A stretch of DNA of 64,000 nucleotides from an uncultured Christensenellaceae bacterium (GTDB lineage Bacteria; Bacillota; Clostridia; Christensenellales; UBA3700). Numbering within the stretch: position 1 is the first letter of the stretch; every line of letters starts with the position of its first letter. The DNA is taken from NCBI GenBank assembly GCA_944376205.1, contig CALWBV010000007.1:1-64000 (forward strand), in the 5' to 3' direction. Below the pieces are notes generated by a model, which was given only the letters and a program-made list of their open reading frames with translations, did not search any database and was not told the origin of the DNA. Position numbers and translations under genes: made by a program. This document shows, piece by piece, positions 44,897-53,242 of this stretch.

Positions 44897-46171
44897 ATGC
44901 AAAATTCAATGTTTGACAAAGAATGGTTCAGACTCGACAATGCTGCGAAGATTTACCCTGCGGCAAGAAGCAGCCGTTGGAACAACGTCTTCAGAATGTC
45001 GGTCGTTCTAAAAGAAGAAGTAAAGCCCGAGATTCTTCAGCAAGCGCTCGAGGACGTAATAGACCGTTTCCCTTCTTTCAGGGTTACGCTCAAAAAGGGC
45101 TTTTTCTGGTATTATTTTCAATTTGTTACTTCAAAGCCCAAGATACAGGAGGAAAAAGCATACCCCTGTACCATGATGCGTCTTAAAGGCAAGGGCTATA
45201 TCTTCAGAGTGCTATATCACTCTCACCGTATCTCCGTGGAAGTTTTCCATTCGATTACCGACGGTACGGGAAATATCACCTTCCTTAAAACTCTCGTTGC
45301 AAGATACTGCGAACTCTGCGGCGCAAAAATCGCCGATTACGGGGACGTGCTTCACTATGACGACGATCCTACGCTTGAAGAAGTCGAAGACTCCTTCAGA
45401 AGATACGTCGACAAGAGCAAAGGCACTATCGGTCGAAGCGAACCCAGCGCTTATCAGATCACGGGACAAAAAGAAAAACGAGGCGTACTCGATATCACGC
45501 AGGGAAGCATGCCTTTCGAACAGCTTCACAAAGTCGCAAAATCTTACGGCTGTACTATCAACACGTATCTTTCTTCCGTTGCGGCATACGTATATTTGAG
45601 AAGACAGATCTATGAAAACAAGTCCAAGAAAAAACCTATCAAGATTCAGATTCCCATCAACTTGAGAAAAATCTTCCCTTCAGTCACGATGAGAAACTTT
45701 GCAGGTTTTTTCAACACTTCAATTTCGCCTGAAGATAAGACATTCGAGGAAATCTGCAAAGAGATGAACAATCAAATCAAAGATTTCATCACTCCCGAAT
45801 ACTGCCAGAAGTTTATCAATTCCAACGTCTCGCTCGAACAGATACCTATCATCAGAGTCGCTCCCCGCTTTGTGAAAACTTTCTTTATGAATATGTCTTT
45901 CAAAGCCGTAGGAGAGAGACTTATGTCGATATGTCTGTCCAACGTCGGCAACGTCGTTATGCCCAAAGAACTCAACGATTACATCGATCGTTTTGAGTTT
46001 CTCATCGGACCTCAAAAATATATCGACCACGCCATGACCGCCATATCGTTCAACGGTACCACAGTGGTGTCTTTTACCCGTACGATAAAAGACCCTATTC
46101 TCGAAAGAGACTTTTTCAAAGTTCTCGTCGAACACGGTATAGACGTTACTATCAACACCAACAGGAGGTAA
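44897..46171 (+). CDS. condensation-domain/alcohol-acetyltransferase-like protein
   Basis: 424 residues. HSITDGTGN supplies the HxxxDG motif of the CoA-dependent acyltransferase superfamily (condensation domains, alcohol acetyltransferases), and the fold order (FRVTLKKGFFWYYFQF, then LRKIFPSVTMRNFAGFF) fits stand-alone members found in Clostridia. It would move an acyl group from CoA or a carrier to an alcohol or amine. No carrier protein is nearby. The next gene begins 7 bp after the stop, a pairing I recall from related genomes. Confidence 0.75.
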   Translation: MQNSMFDKEWFRLDNAAKIYPAARSSRWNNVFRMSVVLKEEVKPEILQQALEDVIDRFPSFRVTLKKGFFWYYFQFVTSKPKIQEEKAYPCTMMRLKGKGYIFRVLYHSHRISVEVFHSITDGTGNITFLKTLVARYCELCGAKIADYGDVLHYDDDPTLEEVEDSFRRYVDKSKGTIGRSEPSAYQITGQKEKRGVLDITQGSMPFEQLHKVAKSYGCTINTYLSSVAAYVYLRRQIYENKSKKKPIKIQIPINLRKIFPSVTMRNFAGFFNTSISPEDKTFEEICKEMNNQIKDFITPEYCQKFINSNVSLEQIPIIRVAPRFVKTFFMNMSFKAVGERLMSICLSNVGNVVMPKELNDYIDRFEFLIGPQKYIDHAMTAISFNGTTVVSFTRTIKDPILERDFFKVLVEHGIDVTINTNRR

Positions 46172-46177
46172 ATACGT

Positions 46178-46849
46178 ATGAAACATCAGTGTCGTAAATG
46201 CGGAGTCTATGTAGAAGACGGACTCAAAAACTGTCCTCTCTGCGGTGCGTTTATCTCCGAAGAAGAAGGAAAAAGTATCTACGAATTCCCCAAAATCAAA
46301 CTCAAAACGGCTAAATGGCTGTTTATGAAAATATTACTCTTTATATCTATCTTTACGGTTGCAACCGTGCTTGTCATCGACCTTGCCGTCAACAAGAAAA
46401 TCTCATGGTCACTCCATGTTATCTTCCCCATAGCGCTTTTGTGGATAACCGTAGGCAGATCGATAATAAAAGGTTTCAATGCAAGAAAACACCTTGCTTG
46501 GGACTTTGCGGGACTTATAGCTTTGTTTTTCTATATCGAACATTTCACAAACACCGCAAGTCACCACTGGGCATTCAACCTCGCAGCTCCTATCGCCGTC
46601 CTCGTATGGGCAACCGTGCTTGAGATACTCTATTTCTCTCACCGCTCCAGCAAGGACAATTATCAGGTAGCTTTGACAAGACTTTTTGTGATCTCTGCAA
46701 TCTGCATAGGAATTTCCTTCCTGTGGCTCAAGACTTGCAATTGGGGTTGGTACGTCTGCACCGCAAGAGGTCTTGTCGACGTACTTGCGATGTCCTTCTT
46801 CGACAAGGAATCCTACTCCAACACCTTAAAACAAAAACTTCATATATAA
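46178..46849 (+). CDS. zinc-ribbon membrane protein, DUF6320-like
   Basis: 223 residues. An N-terminal zinc ribbon (CRKC at residues 5-8 and CPLC about 15 residues later) is followed by about six membrane helices. This matches the DUF6320 layout often seen beside alcohol-acetyltransferase-like genes. Function unknown. AGGAGG lies before the ATG. A terminator directly follows. Confidence 0.75.
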   Translation: MKHQCRKCGVYVEDGLKNCPLCGAFISEEEGKSIYEFPKIKLKTAKWLFMKILLFISIFTVATVLVIDLAVNKKISWSLHVIFPIALLWITVGRSIIKGFNARKHLAWDFAGLIALFFYIEHFTNTASHHWAFNLAAPIAVLVWATVLEILYFSHRSSKDNYQVALTRLFVISAICIGISFLWLKTCNWGWYVCTARGLVDVLAMSFFDKESYSNTLKQKLHI

Positions 46850-46852
46850 TAC

Positions 46853-46877
46853 AAAAAGCTCCTTCGGGAGCTTTTTT
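46853..46877 (+). terminator. terminator of the acyltransferase/zinc-ribbon pair
   Basis: AAAAAGCTCC-TTC-GGGAGCTTTTTT. It ends one base before the truncated first CRISPR repeat. Confidence 0.92.
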
Positions 46878-46878
46878 A

Positions 46879-48215
46879 TTTGGTATGGTATAATGTTGAG
46901 TTATATACCATGTCCCGCCGTTAAGTTTTAGTTCCCTTTTGTTGTTTGGTATGGTATAATCTTGATAACGATGGACATAAGTTTTTCGATGTTTTAGTTC
47001 CCTTTTGTTGTTTGGTATGGTATAATGCGCGTGCCGTTTGACTTGGTAGCCGTCAGGTTTTAGTTCCCTTTTGTTGTTTGGTATGGTATAATTCAAGTAG
47101 AGTATACTTTGACCAACGGCGCGTTTTAGTTCCCTTTTGTTGTTTGGTATGGTATAATCGGTGCGATACGAAGACAAACTCAAAGAGGGTTTTAGTTCCC
47201 TTTTGTTGTTTGGTATGGTATAATTCGAACTTATCAAAATACACTTTGATATAGGTTTTAGTTCCCTTTTGTTGTTTGGTATGGTATAATTCTGACTCTC
47301 GAGGTTTTTAGCATAGTTGTAGTTTTAGTTCCCTTTTGTTGTTTGGTATGGTATAATGCTTAAAACGAGATATTCTAGGGCGCTTGTGTTTTAGTTCCCT
47401 TTTGTTGTTTGGTATGGTATAATATAAGCATATTTGACATAGTAAAGGAGGATGTTTTAGTTCCCTTTTGTTGTTTGGTATGGTATAATTCGCAAGGCGC
47501 TCGAAACTGCCGAAATAGCGTTTTAGTTCCCTTTTGTTGTTTGGTATGGTATAATAGAAGTCAAAGCTATGTGCGACCTTATACCGTTTTAGTTCCCTTT
47601 TGTTGTTTGGTATGGTATAATAGACCTATTTATAAAAACTATAGAACCGAAGTTTTAGTTCCCTTTTGTTGTTTGGTATGGTATAATAAGCTTTTGTTAC
47701 ACGAGAACTACCAAATGGTTTTAGTTCCCTTTTGTTGTTTGGTATGGTATAATCGGTGCTACCGCTACCGCTTCGAGCGCAAAGTTTTAGTTCCCTTTTG
47801 TTGTTTGGTATGGTATAATTCCAATCGATCTTTATTTTTCCGTTTTCAGGTTTTAGTTCCCTTTTGTTGTTTGGTATGGTATAATCGAGTTTCGTATCGA
47901 GGGTAAATTCCTTGCGTTTTAGTTCCCTTTTGTTGTTTGGTATGGTATAATTTTTTTAGTCTCAATATCAAATAGCCGTATGTTTTAGTTCCCTTTTGTT
48001 GTTTGGTATGGTATAATACTAAGTAACACTATTGTAACTAAGTAAGTGTTTTAGTTCCCTTTTGTTGTTTGGTATGGTATAATTTTAATTAACTTTAGCT
48101 TGCGATATATAATGTTTTAGTTCCCTTTTGTTGTTTGGTATGGTATAATTTATAATATATTGTCTTTCCGTCCCGAGATGTTTTAGTTCCCTTTTGTTGT
48201 TTGGTATGGTATAAT
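46879..48215 (+). CRISPR. type II-C CRISPR array, 20 full repeats plus one truncated repeat
   Basis: The 36-bp repeat reads GTTTTAGTTCCC, then TTTTGTTGTTTGG, then TATGGTATAAT. Full copies start at 46925, 46991, 47057, 47123, 47189, 47255, 47322, 47388, 47454 and then every 66 bp to 48180. Spacers are 30 bp, except one of 31 bp at 47291-47321. A copy reduced to its last 16 bases lies at 46879-46894, so there are 20 spacers. All full repeats look identical. Direction is set by the tracrRNA anti-repeat and by likeness to Neisseria II-C repeats. Each repeat ends in TGG-TATAAT, a perfect extended -10 element, so each spacer can be transcribed from the repeat before it. A start 6-7 bases into the spacer would leave about 24 bases of guide. 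Confidence 0.98.
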
Positions 48216-48224
48216 AGAGGAACA

Positions 48225-48275
48225 AAAAAACAAGGATATATGTCAAATAAACGACACATATCCTTGTTTTTCTAT
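48225..48275. terminator. bidirectional terminator between array and cas2
   Basis: AAAACAAGGATATATGTC (48227-48244) pairs with GACACATATCCTTGTTTT (48253-48270), one G-T step. T-runs lie on both sides, so it ends both crRNA transcripts (+) and the cas operon (-). It begins about 10 bp after the last repeat. Confidence 0.88.
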
Positions 48276-48345
48276 TTGGAGCATTAGTTAATTTTTGAAA
48301 AAAATAAATAAATTTTAACTTTTTTGATATAAAATAAGCAGATTT

Positions 48346-48666
48346 CTAAAAAAATGACAGTTGATAGTGTTCAGCCTTTTTCTCTTCACATTTTACTTTA
48401 CCTCGCACAATATACATATTGGCGTACTGTTTTTCCGTAACAACCATTACCCTTACCGACCCGTCTTCAGGGGCATAATTGGCAAGTCTTCGACAGTGCA
48501 TCTGCGCATTGTCAAAGTTATTACATAACCTTCCGTACACGGAAAATTGTATCATATAATACCCGTCATCTATCATAAACTTTCTAAAATCTGTGGCAAT
48601 TTTTCTTTGTTCCTTTGTCATAACGGGCAAATCGAAAAACACTATTATTCTCATAAACTTACTCAT
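48346..48666 (-). CDS. cas2: CRISPR-associated endoribonuclease Cas2
   Basis: 106 residues. RIIVFFDLPVMTKEQRKIATDFRKFM and YYMIQFSVYGRLCNN are typical of type II Cas2, with the conserved Asp after the first strand. It joins Cas1 in the spacer-integration complex. Its start overlaps the cas1 stop by four bases (ATGA). Last gene of the operon, convergent with the array. Confidence 0.95.
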   Translation of the reverse strand: MSKFMRIIVFFDLPVMTKEQRKIATDFRKFMIDDGYYMIQFSVYGRLCNNFDNAQMHCRRLANYAPEDGSVRVMVVTEKQYANMYIVRGKVKCEEKKAEHYQLSFF

Positions 48667-49556
48667 AGGTATTCATGCGACTTAATATCTTGCATAACAG
48701 GTAATTTAAGCTTATTGACGCCTTGTTCGAGAGACGACATAAAGCTATCCATAAATATCTCTATGCTCCTAGGTAAAACTTGATTTGCATTATCTATCAA
48801 TACATCCGTATTATTTAGATTGAAAAGCAGCTTTTTAGCATCAACATCGAGTGCAGTCAGCGAAAACTTGCTTACCATTCTGTCTACGATAGGACGATAA
48901 GGCTCAATAAAATCGTCGGCAAGATTAAAAGCGTTGAGCTCACTCGAGTGATGAATCCCTAAAAACACACTAAACCCACGTGCCGCTAAAGTGCGGGCAA
49001 TGAGCCCTCGCACAATTGCATAACCGTAATTCAGACAAGCATTGATACCGTTGTCGCTGCGCCTGTCAAAATCTTTTCCAAACAGCTCCTTGAAGTAAAT
49101 GCGTGCCGCCGTTGCCTCCAGATTGGCTGAATCGTCGCTGGCAACTTGTTCTGACATTTCAAACAATTTATCTGCTCCGCTATTGTTTCCCTCTAATCGC
49201 AGACATTCTGCCTGATTTGCTATTTTACGTGACACTATATTTTGCCAGAATTGCTTGACAAGAGGCTTTTTTGTTTGAGTTTGCAATTTGTAAACTCGTA
49301 GATGAGCAAAATACTGCCCGTAAGGCATCAATATTGCCGTTGGCATATGCTTCTGGTCGCAGACAAAGATCGCCACGCCTTCTTGGGCAAGTCTTGACAA
49401 AAGGCTTATACTGACAGAACATTGCATATTATCTATCATCACACAATTTACATCCTCTATGGCAAAGCGCGCCTCTTTTTCGCCCGAGAGTATAAGTCCG
49501 CCGTTTTCCAGCGAAAGTTTGCAGTACGAACTGACAAAGATATTTATGTATCCCAT
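48663..49556 (-). CDS. cas1: CRISPR-associated integrase Cas1, type II
   Basis: 297 residues, the size for type II Cas1. Metal-binding residues: E147 in NLEATAARIYF, H203 in GIHHSSELNAF, and Asp/Glu in NLADDFIEPYRP (about 214-218). It inserts new spacers with Cas2. Its ATG shares one base with the cas9 stop (TAATG). Confidence 0.96.
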   Translation of the reverse strand: MGYINIFVSSYCKLSLENGGLILSGEKEARFAIEDVNCVMIDNMQCSVSISLLSRLAQEGVAIFVCDQKHMPTAILMPYGQYFAHLRVYKLQTQTKKPLVKQFWQNIVSRKIANQAECLRLEGNNSGADKLFEMSEQVASDDSANLEATAARIYFKELFGKDFDRRSDNGINACLNYGYAIVRGLIARTLAARGFSVFLGIHHSSELNAFNLADDFIEPYRPIVDRMVSKFSLTALDVDAKKLLFNLNNTDVLIDNANQVLPRSIEIFMDSFMSSLEQGVNKLKLPVMQDIKSHEYL

Positions 49557-52500
49557 TATCTTTTCCTTTTAAGTTCGAGCGGCAACCTTTTCTCGCTCTT
49601 TACCTCATGGTAATTACCTAATACGTCTACTGTATATTTTTTGAATTGCAATAAGGTCGTAATTCCTACACCGTCTGTTGAATAGGCATTTGCAATATCG
49701 CTTACCTCTATAGAGGCTGTCCTTCTATTAAAAGATTCATAATACAATACGGTAGCATTTACAGACATCGTCTTCGGTAAGGCGCTTTTGATATTATCGT
49801 TGGTCTTTTTTAATTCAATCCCTTTTTTGTGTTCGATATATACCAAATCGTCCTTATGTAAAGTAAACAAGAATTGATAACTGTCATTGATTTGCGGCCA
49901 TTCGTCCTCGTTTTTTCCAGCCGTTGCTACCTTATTAGGCAATATGCCTTTGTATAAATCCGCAACATATATAGGCACGGCATAATATTTTCCGCATTTT
50001 GTAAATATATCTATGCGTATCATAGCATTGTTGCCTACTAGCGCATTTGTTTTATCTATAAGCATACCGCTTGTACTTTTATCTTTAATTTTTACGCTTC
50101 TGACGATAGGACCTTGTCTTCCGTCCTTTGTGGGCTTGTAGACAGGCTCTGCAAAAGCTTTTTGAGCATTGCCATCAAATTCCTTGAGGCGTGATAAAAG
50201 AAGATTGTATAGCTTTATATCGGACGATTTGTCATAGTATCCCGTAATTTCATCTTTTTTCTTGTCGTAAGAAAGTTTTGTCAAAGGCGTCTTGACTGTG
50301 ACAAACCCTTTGTCGATATGTTTTGCGCTCTTATAAGTTGCAGCGTGCATGGTGCCGATAGCCTTGCGTCTAGGCATACGGCTGACAAAAATAGGTTTGA
50401 CATCGTCAATTTGCTGTTGAGTATAGCCGATACATTGCAAAGCGTCAATCATTGAATCCTTGTCCGGTAAGCATCTTATTCTGAGTTCCTCAACAAAATT
50501 TTCATAAGGCTGCTTTGCACCCCTCTTGAGCAAAATAGCCACTTCCTTATAGCCGAATACTTCTCCCGTATCATTGTCAGTATATTCGCCTCCGCCCAAT
50601 TTGACATTTTCTCTCATCTTATAAAATTCTGTAAGATTTTTGATAACGCCACTATCCATAACGGCTATAATTGCAGCATCGACAGCGTGATGCAAATCGC
50701 CGTCCTCTCTTACTTTGTTTATTCCCCACACTCGTCGTAAAGTAGCAGTCATCTTGCCCTTAACGGCAAATACGGTACGCTTTATATGTTTAAGCGGCTG
50801 AAAATAGAGATAATCTTGCAAAAGATTTTGCACGAATTTCGAAAGATACGAAGTATCGTTGAGCGCTCTGTTTTTCCACTCTGTTTCGTCAATCTTTTCT
50901 TTAAGTAGTTTTTCTCTTTTTGCGGGATTATTTTGATACAAGGCATATACAAGCGCTCTAAACTCTTTTTCTCTGCCTCTTTTAATTTGATAAGCCATAG
51001 CCGTATCGTTGCGTTTGTCTTGGTTTTCCTTGGTTAAAACAAGCACTTTATTACTCAAGCTGTCGTCAAAGCTCTTACTATAAGGCAGTATATGGTCTAC
51101 TTGAGCATAATCCTCGTCTTTGAAAAGTATGTCTGCGTCAATAACTTTGCCGCTATAAGGGCATCTGCATCCTTGTTCATTATACAACTTGTATTTAATA
51201 AACTCGCTCGATTTAGGTTCTCTGCCAAAAGTTTCTTTGAATGCGGCTCTCAATTTATTATTATTTTCTTCACGGTCTTTGTTTTCTTTTTCTATTTTCT
51301 TTCGTTCCTCAAAAGTTTTGGACATTTCTCTCGCTAATTCAATATTTATAGCTACTGGAGAACCGTATTCACGAATAAGCGCATTGATCACTTTTACGGC
51401 TTGGCTCACCGAGCGTTTGACGACTGGCGAAGTGATTTCATCTATCCTCGCCCTCATTGCTTCGCCTTGCAAAAGTACAGATTTCTCATCGTCTTTGTCT
51501 GCACTGATATCCGCTTTTTCCATAGCCTCGTTATATTTATATCCATTTTCAAGATAAGGCTCGATTGCTTTTAATGCGCTGATAGAAAGATTTGAAGTTT
51601 TAGTGCAATCAAGCTGCAAAATATTCTGGATTTCTTCTTCTTTAAGAGAATAAAGAAAAGGATTATTGACTATTTGTTCTCTGATTCGTTCTTCACTCTT
51701 GTTAAACAAAAGCACTTTGGCAACTTCGTCGATAACGTCCCTATTGCAATGCTCTTCGGACAACGTTTTTGATATTGTCGCACTATTTTTCATTGTTACA
51801 AAAACCTTGTCTTCTGCTTTCTTTATTATATCTTCGATAGTAAATTCCTTTTCTTCTTCCCTTTTCTTCTTGGGCGCTTGATAGGATATATTAAAGATAT
51901 ATTCGTACGAAAGCGCAAAAAGTTTTCGCACATCTTTATATTTAATTTCCGTTTTTTTGATCAAAAGCTCTCTGACCGCAGCTCTCTCTTCGTTGCTCAA
52001 AAATCTTTCTTCGCCGTTGCCTTGAATTTTCAAATTGTTGATTTTCTGCAATGCGTTGGAATAATCGACCGTATAACTGTACTTGGGAGCGCGGTATTCG
52101 CCGTTGAAAGTACCTACGGCAAAGCTACTTGAATAAGGACTACCCTTGCCTGGGCCTTCGTCAAAACTTCTCTGACGGGTAAATATTTCAATAAATTCCT
52201 TTTCTGTTTTTTCATCAGCAAGAGCATTGCCAAGTTCTCGTTGCTTTGCAAACAACAACATGACCTCTTCTATAAGTCTATTGCGAGAGACAGTCTTGGA
52301 ATAGTCTCCGCCTTTATTGCGAGTACAATACAGTTTATTACCGTTGGGGTCAATGCTCACGTAATGTTTATAAAACATTTCACCTACCGTGCGATAATTG
52401 TTTTCTTGCATTATTAGATCGTTCTGCTTGGTAGCAGCAAGTAATTTTCCATCGTCTTTGGAAGATGCGTTTTTACGATTACTTTTGAATCCTCTGTGCT

Positions 52501-52849
52501 TTGCTATTGAATAAAGCACACGTGCAAAATCACGCTCACTAATTTGCTCATTAAGTGCAGCATATCTCAATTCATTGACATCTCGCTCGCCTTCTTTTCT
52601 TGACATATCTTTTTGTCCTAAAAGATTGCGAATGTCCTCAAGACGTAATACTTTACGTCTTATTCTTCTTCGAAGTCCTCTTGCCATTCTTCTGCCTTCG
52701 GCAAGACTTTTGCCATCCTCCGCCTCTGCCTTATCAAAAGTACGCGAATGAAGACTTAAAATTCTCTTTGCCTGTCCATTCTCGTCAATCTCAATAGCAG
52801 CTGCACCGCAAGATGCAATACCTAAATCCAGTCCTATTTTGTAAAACAT
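49556..52849 (-). CDS. cas9: Cas9 endonuclease, compact type II-C
   Basis: 1097 residues, in the short II-C range. RuvC-I: D8 in IGLDLGIAS. Arginine-rich bridge helix near residues 54-75 (RMARGLRRRIRRKVLRL). RuvC-II: E504 in INIELARE. HNH: D585-H586 in QVDHILPYSKSFDDS with downstream Asn in LVLTKENQDKRN. RuvC-III: H720, H721 and D724 in HHAVDAAIIAV. All catalytic residues are present. The C-terminal 300 or so residues form the WED and PAM-interacting region; the PAM cannot be predicted. AGAGGGA precedes the ATG. It is followed directly by cas1 and cas2; no cas4 or csn2 is seen, which defines subtype II-C. Confidence 0.98.
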   Translation of the reverse strand: MFYKIGLDLGIASCGAAAIEIDENGQAKRILSLHSRTFDKAEAEDGKSLAEGRRMARGLRRRIRRKVLRLEDIRNLLGQKDMSRKEGERDVNELRYAALNEQISERDFARVLYSIAKHRGFKSNRKNASSKDDGKLLAATKQNDLIMQENNYRTVGEMFYKHYVSIDPNGNKLYCTRNKGGDYSKTVSRNRLIEEVMLLFAKQRELGNALADEKTEKEFIEIFTRQRSFDEGPGKGSPYSSSFAVGTFNGEYRAPKYSYTVDYSNALQKINNLKIQGNGEERFLSNEERAAVRELLIKKTEIKYKDVRKLFALSYEYIFNISYQAPKKKREEEKEFTIEDIIKKAEDKVFVTMKNSATISKTLSEEHCNRDVIDEVAKVLLFNKSEERIREQIVNNPFLYSLKEEEIQNILQLDCTKTSNLSISALKAIEPYLENGYKYNEAMEKADISADKDDEKSVLLQGEAMRARIDEITSPVVKRSVSQAVKVINALIREYGSPVAINIELAREMSKTFEERKKIEKENKDREENNNKLRAAFKETFGREPKSSEFIKYKLYNEQGCRCPYSGKVIDADILFKDEDYAQVDHILPYSKSFDDSLSNKVLVLTKENQDKRNDTAMAYQIKRGREKEFRALVYALYQNNPAKREKLLKEKIDETEWKNRALNDTSYLSKFVQNLLQDYLYFQPLKHIKRTVFAVKGKMTATLRRVWGINKVREDGDLHHAVDAAIIAVMDSGVIKNLTEFYKMRENVKLGGGEYTDNDTGEVFGYKEVAILLKRGAKQPYENFVEELRIRCLPDKDSMIDALQCIGYTQQQIDDVKPIFVSRMPRRKAIGTMHAATYKSAKHIDKGFVTVKTPLTKLSYDKKKDEITGYYDKSSDIKLYNLLLSRLKEFDGNAQKAFAEPVYKPTKDGRQGPIVRSVKIKDKSTSGMLIDKTNALVGNNAMIRIDIFTKCGKYYAVPIYVADLYKGILPNKVATAGKNEDEWPQINDSYQFLFTLHKDDLVYIEHKKGIELKKTNDNIKSALPKTMSVNATVLYYESFNRRTASIEVSDIANAYSTDGVGITTLLQFKKYTVDVLGNYHEVKSEKRLPLELKRKR

Positions 52850-52882
52850 ATCAATCCCTCTCTTGTATAATTTTTATTGCTT

Positions 52883-52985
52883 AAAAAAGATGTCCCGAGG
52901 TTATCGGGACAGAGCTTTTCGGGATAAAACCCTTATTTTGGTAACCTATTTGTTGTTTGGTATGGTATATTTGTTCAGTTACCTT
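52883..52985 (-). ncRNA. tracrRNA
   Basis: On the minus strand the anti-repeat is complementary to repeat bases 14-34 without mismatch (52949-52969). Then follow a bulge, a short lower stem (AAAAU against the repeat's GUUUU), the AAUAAGG core found in Neisseria tracrRNA, a small hairpin GGG-UUUUAU-CCC, the GAAAAGCUCUG linker, and a terminal hairpin UGUCCCGA-GGUUA-type loop-UCGGGACA (52891-52911) ending in UCUUUUUU. Order and core sequences match II-C tracrRNAs. The 5' end is estimated from the promoter. Confidence 0.9.
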
Positions 52986-52991
52986 GCTTAT

Positions 52992-53020
52992 AGATTATCA
53001 TATAACATTTAATTAGTCAA
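52992..53020 (-). promoter_or_regulatory. tracrRNA promoter
   Basis: On the minus strand TTGACT (53015-53020), 17 bp, extended TGA-TAATCT (52992-52997). The predicted start is near 52985. No second clear promoter lies between the tracrRNA terminator and cas9, so cas9 may depend on read-through. Confidence 0.7.
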
Positions 53021-53242
53021 TATTACTTTTGGAAAAATTTAATTGTTTTTTTGACAAAATTAATAATTCTAGAATTTTAACTTCTAATTGTCCAAAATAT
53101 TGTACATTAATGTTGAATTTTTATTGTTTTTCAAAGAAAATATCCTAAATTGCTTATCAAGATTTAGAGCCTCCCCGTAGGAAGGCTCTTTGTGAATTAT
53201 GTGCGCCAGCCGTGAGGCAGACGTCTTACTTTGACGAATTTA
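53021..53242. other. intergenic region between tracrRNA and the iol operon
   Basis: Very AT-rich to about 53150. AGAGCC/GGCTCT (53166-53189) forms a hairpin behind iolG that may end the iol mRNA, although its T-run is weak. Nothing else seen. Confidence 0.5.

Noticed and set aside
46728..47906. Open frames running through the CRISPR array, encoding repeated peptides on both strands
   Set aside because: They exist only because the 66-bp unit is a multiple of three and the repeat lacks stops in those frames. No start signals are present.
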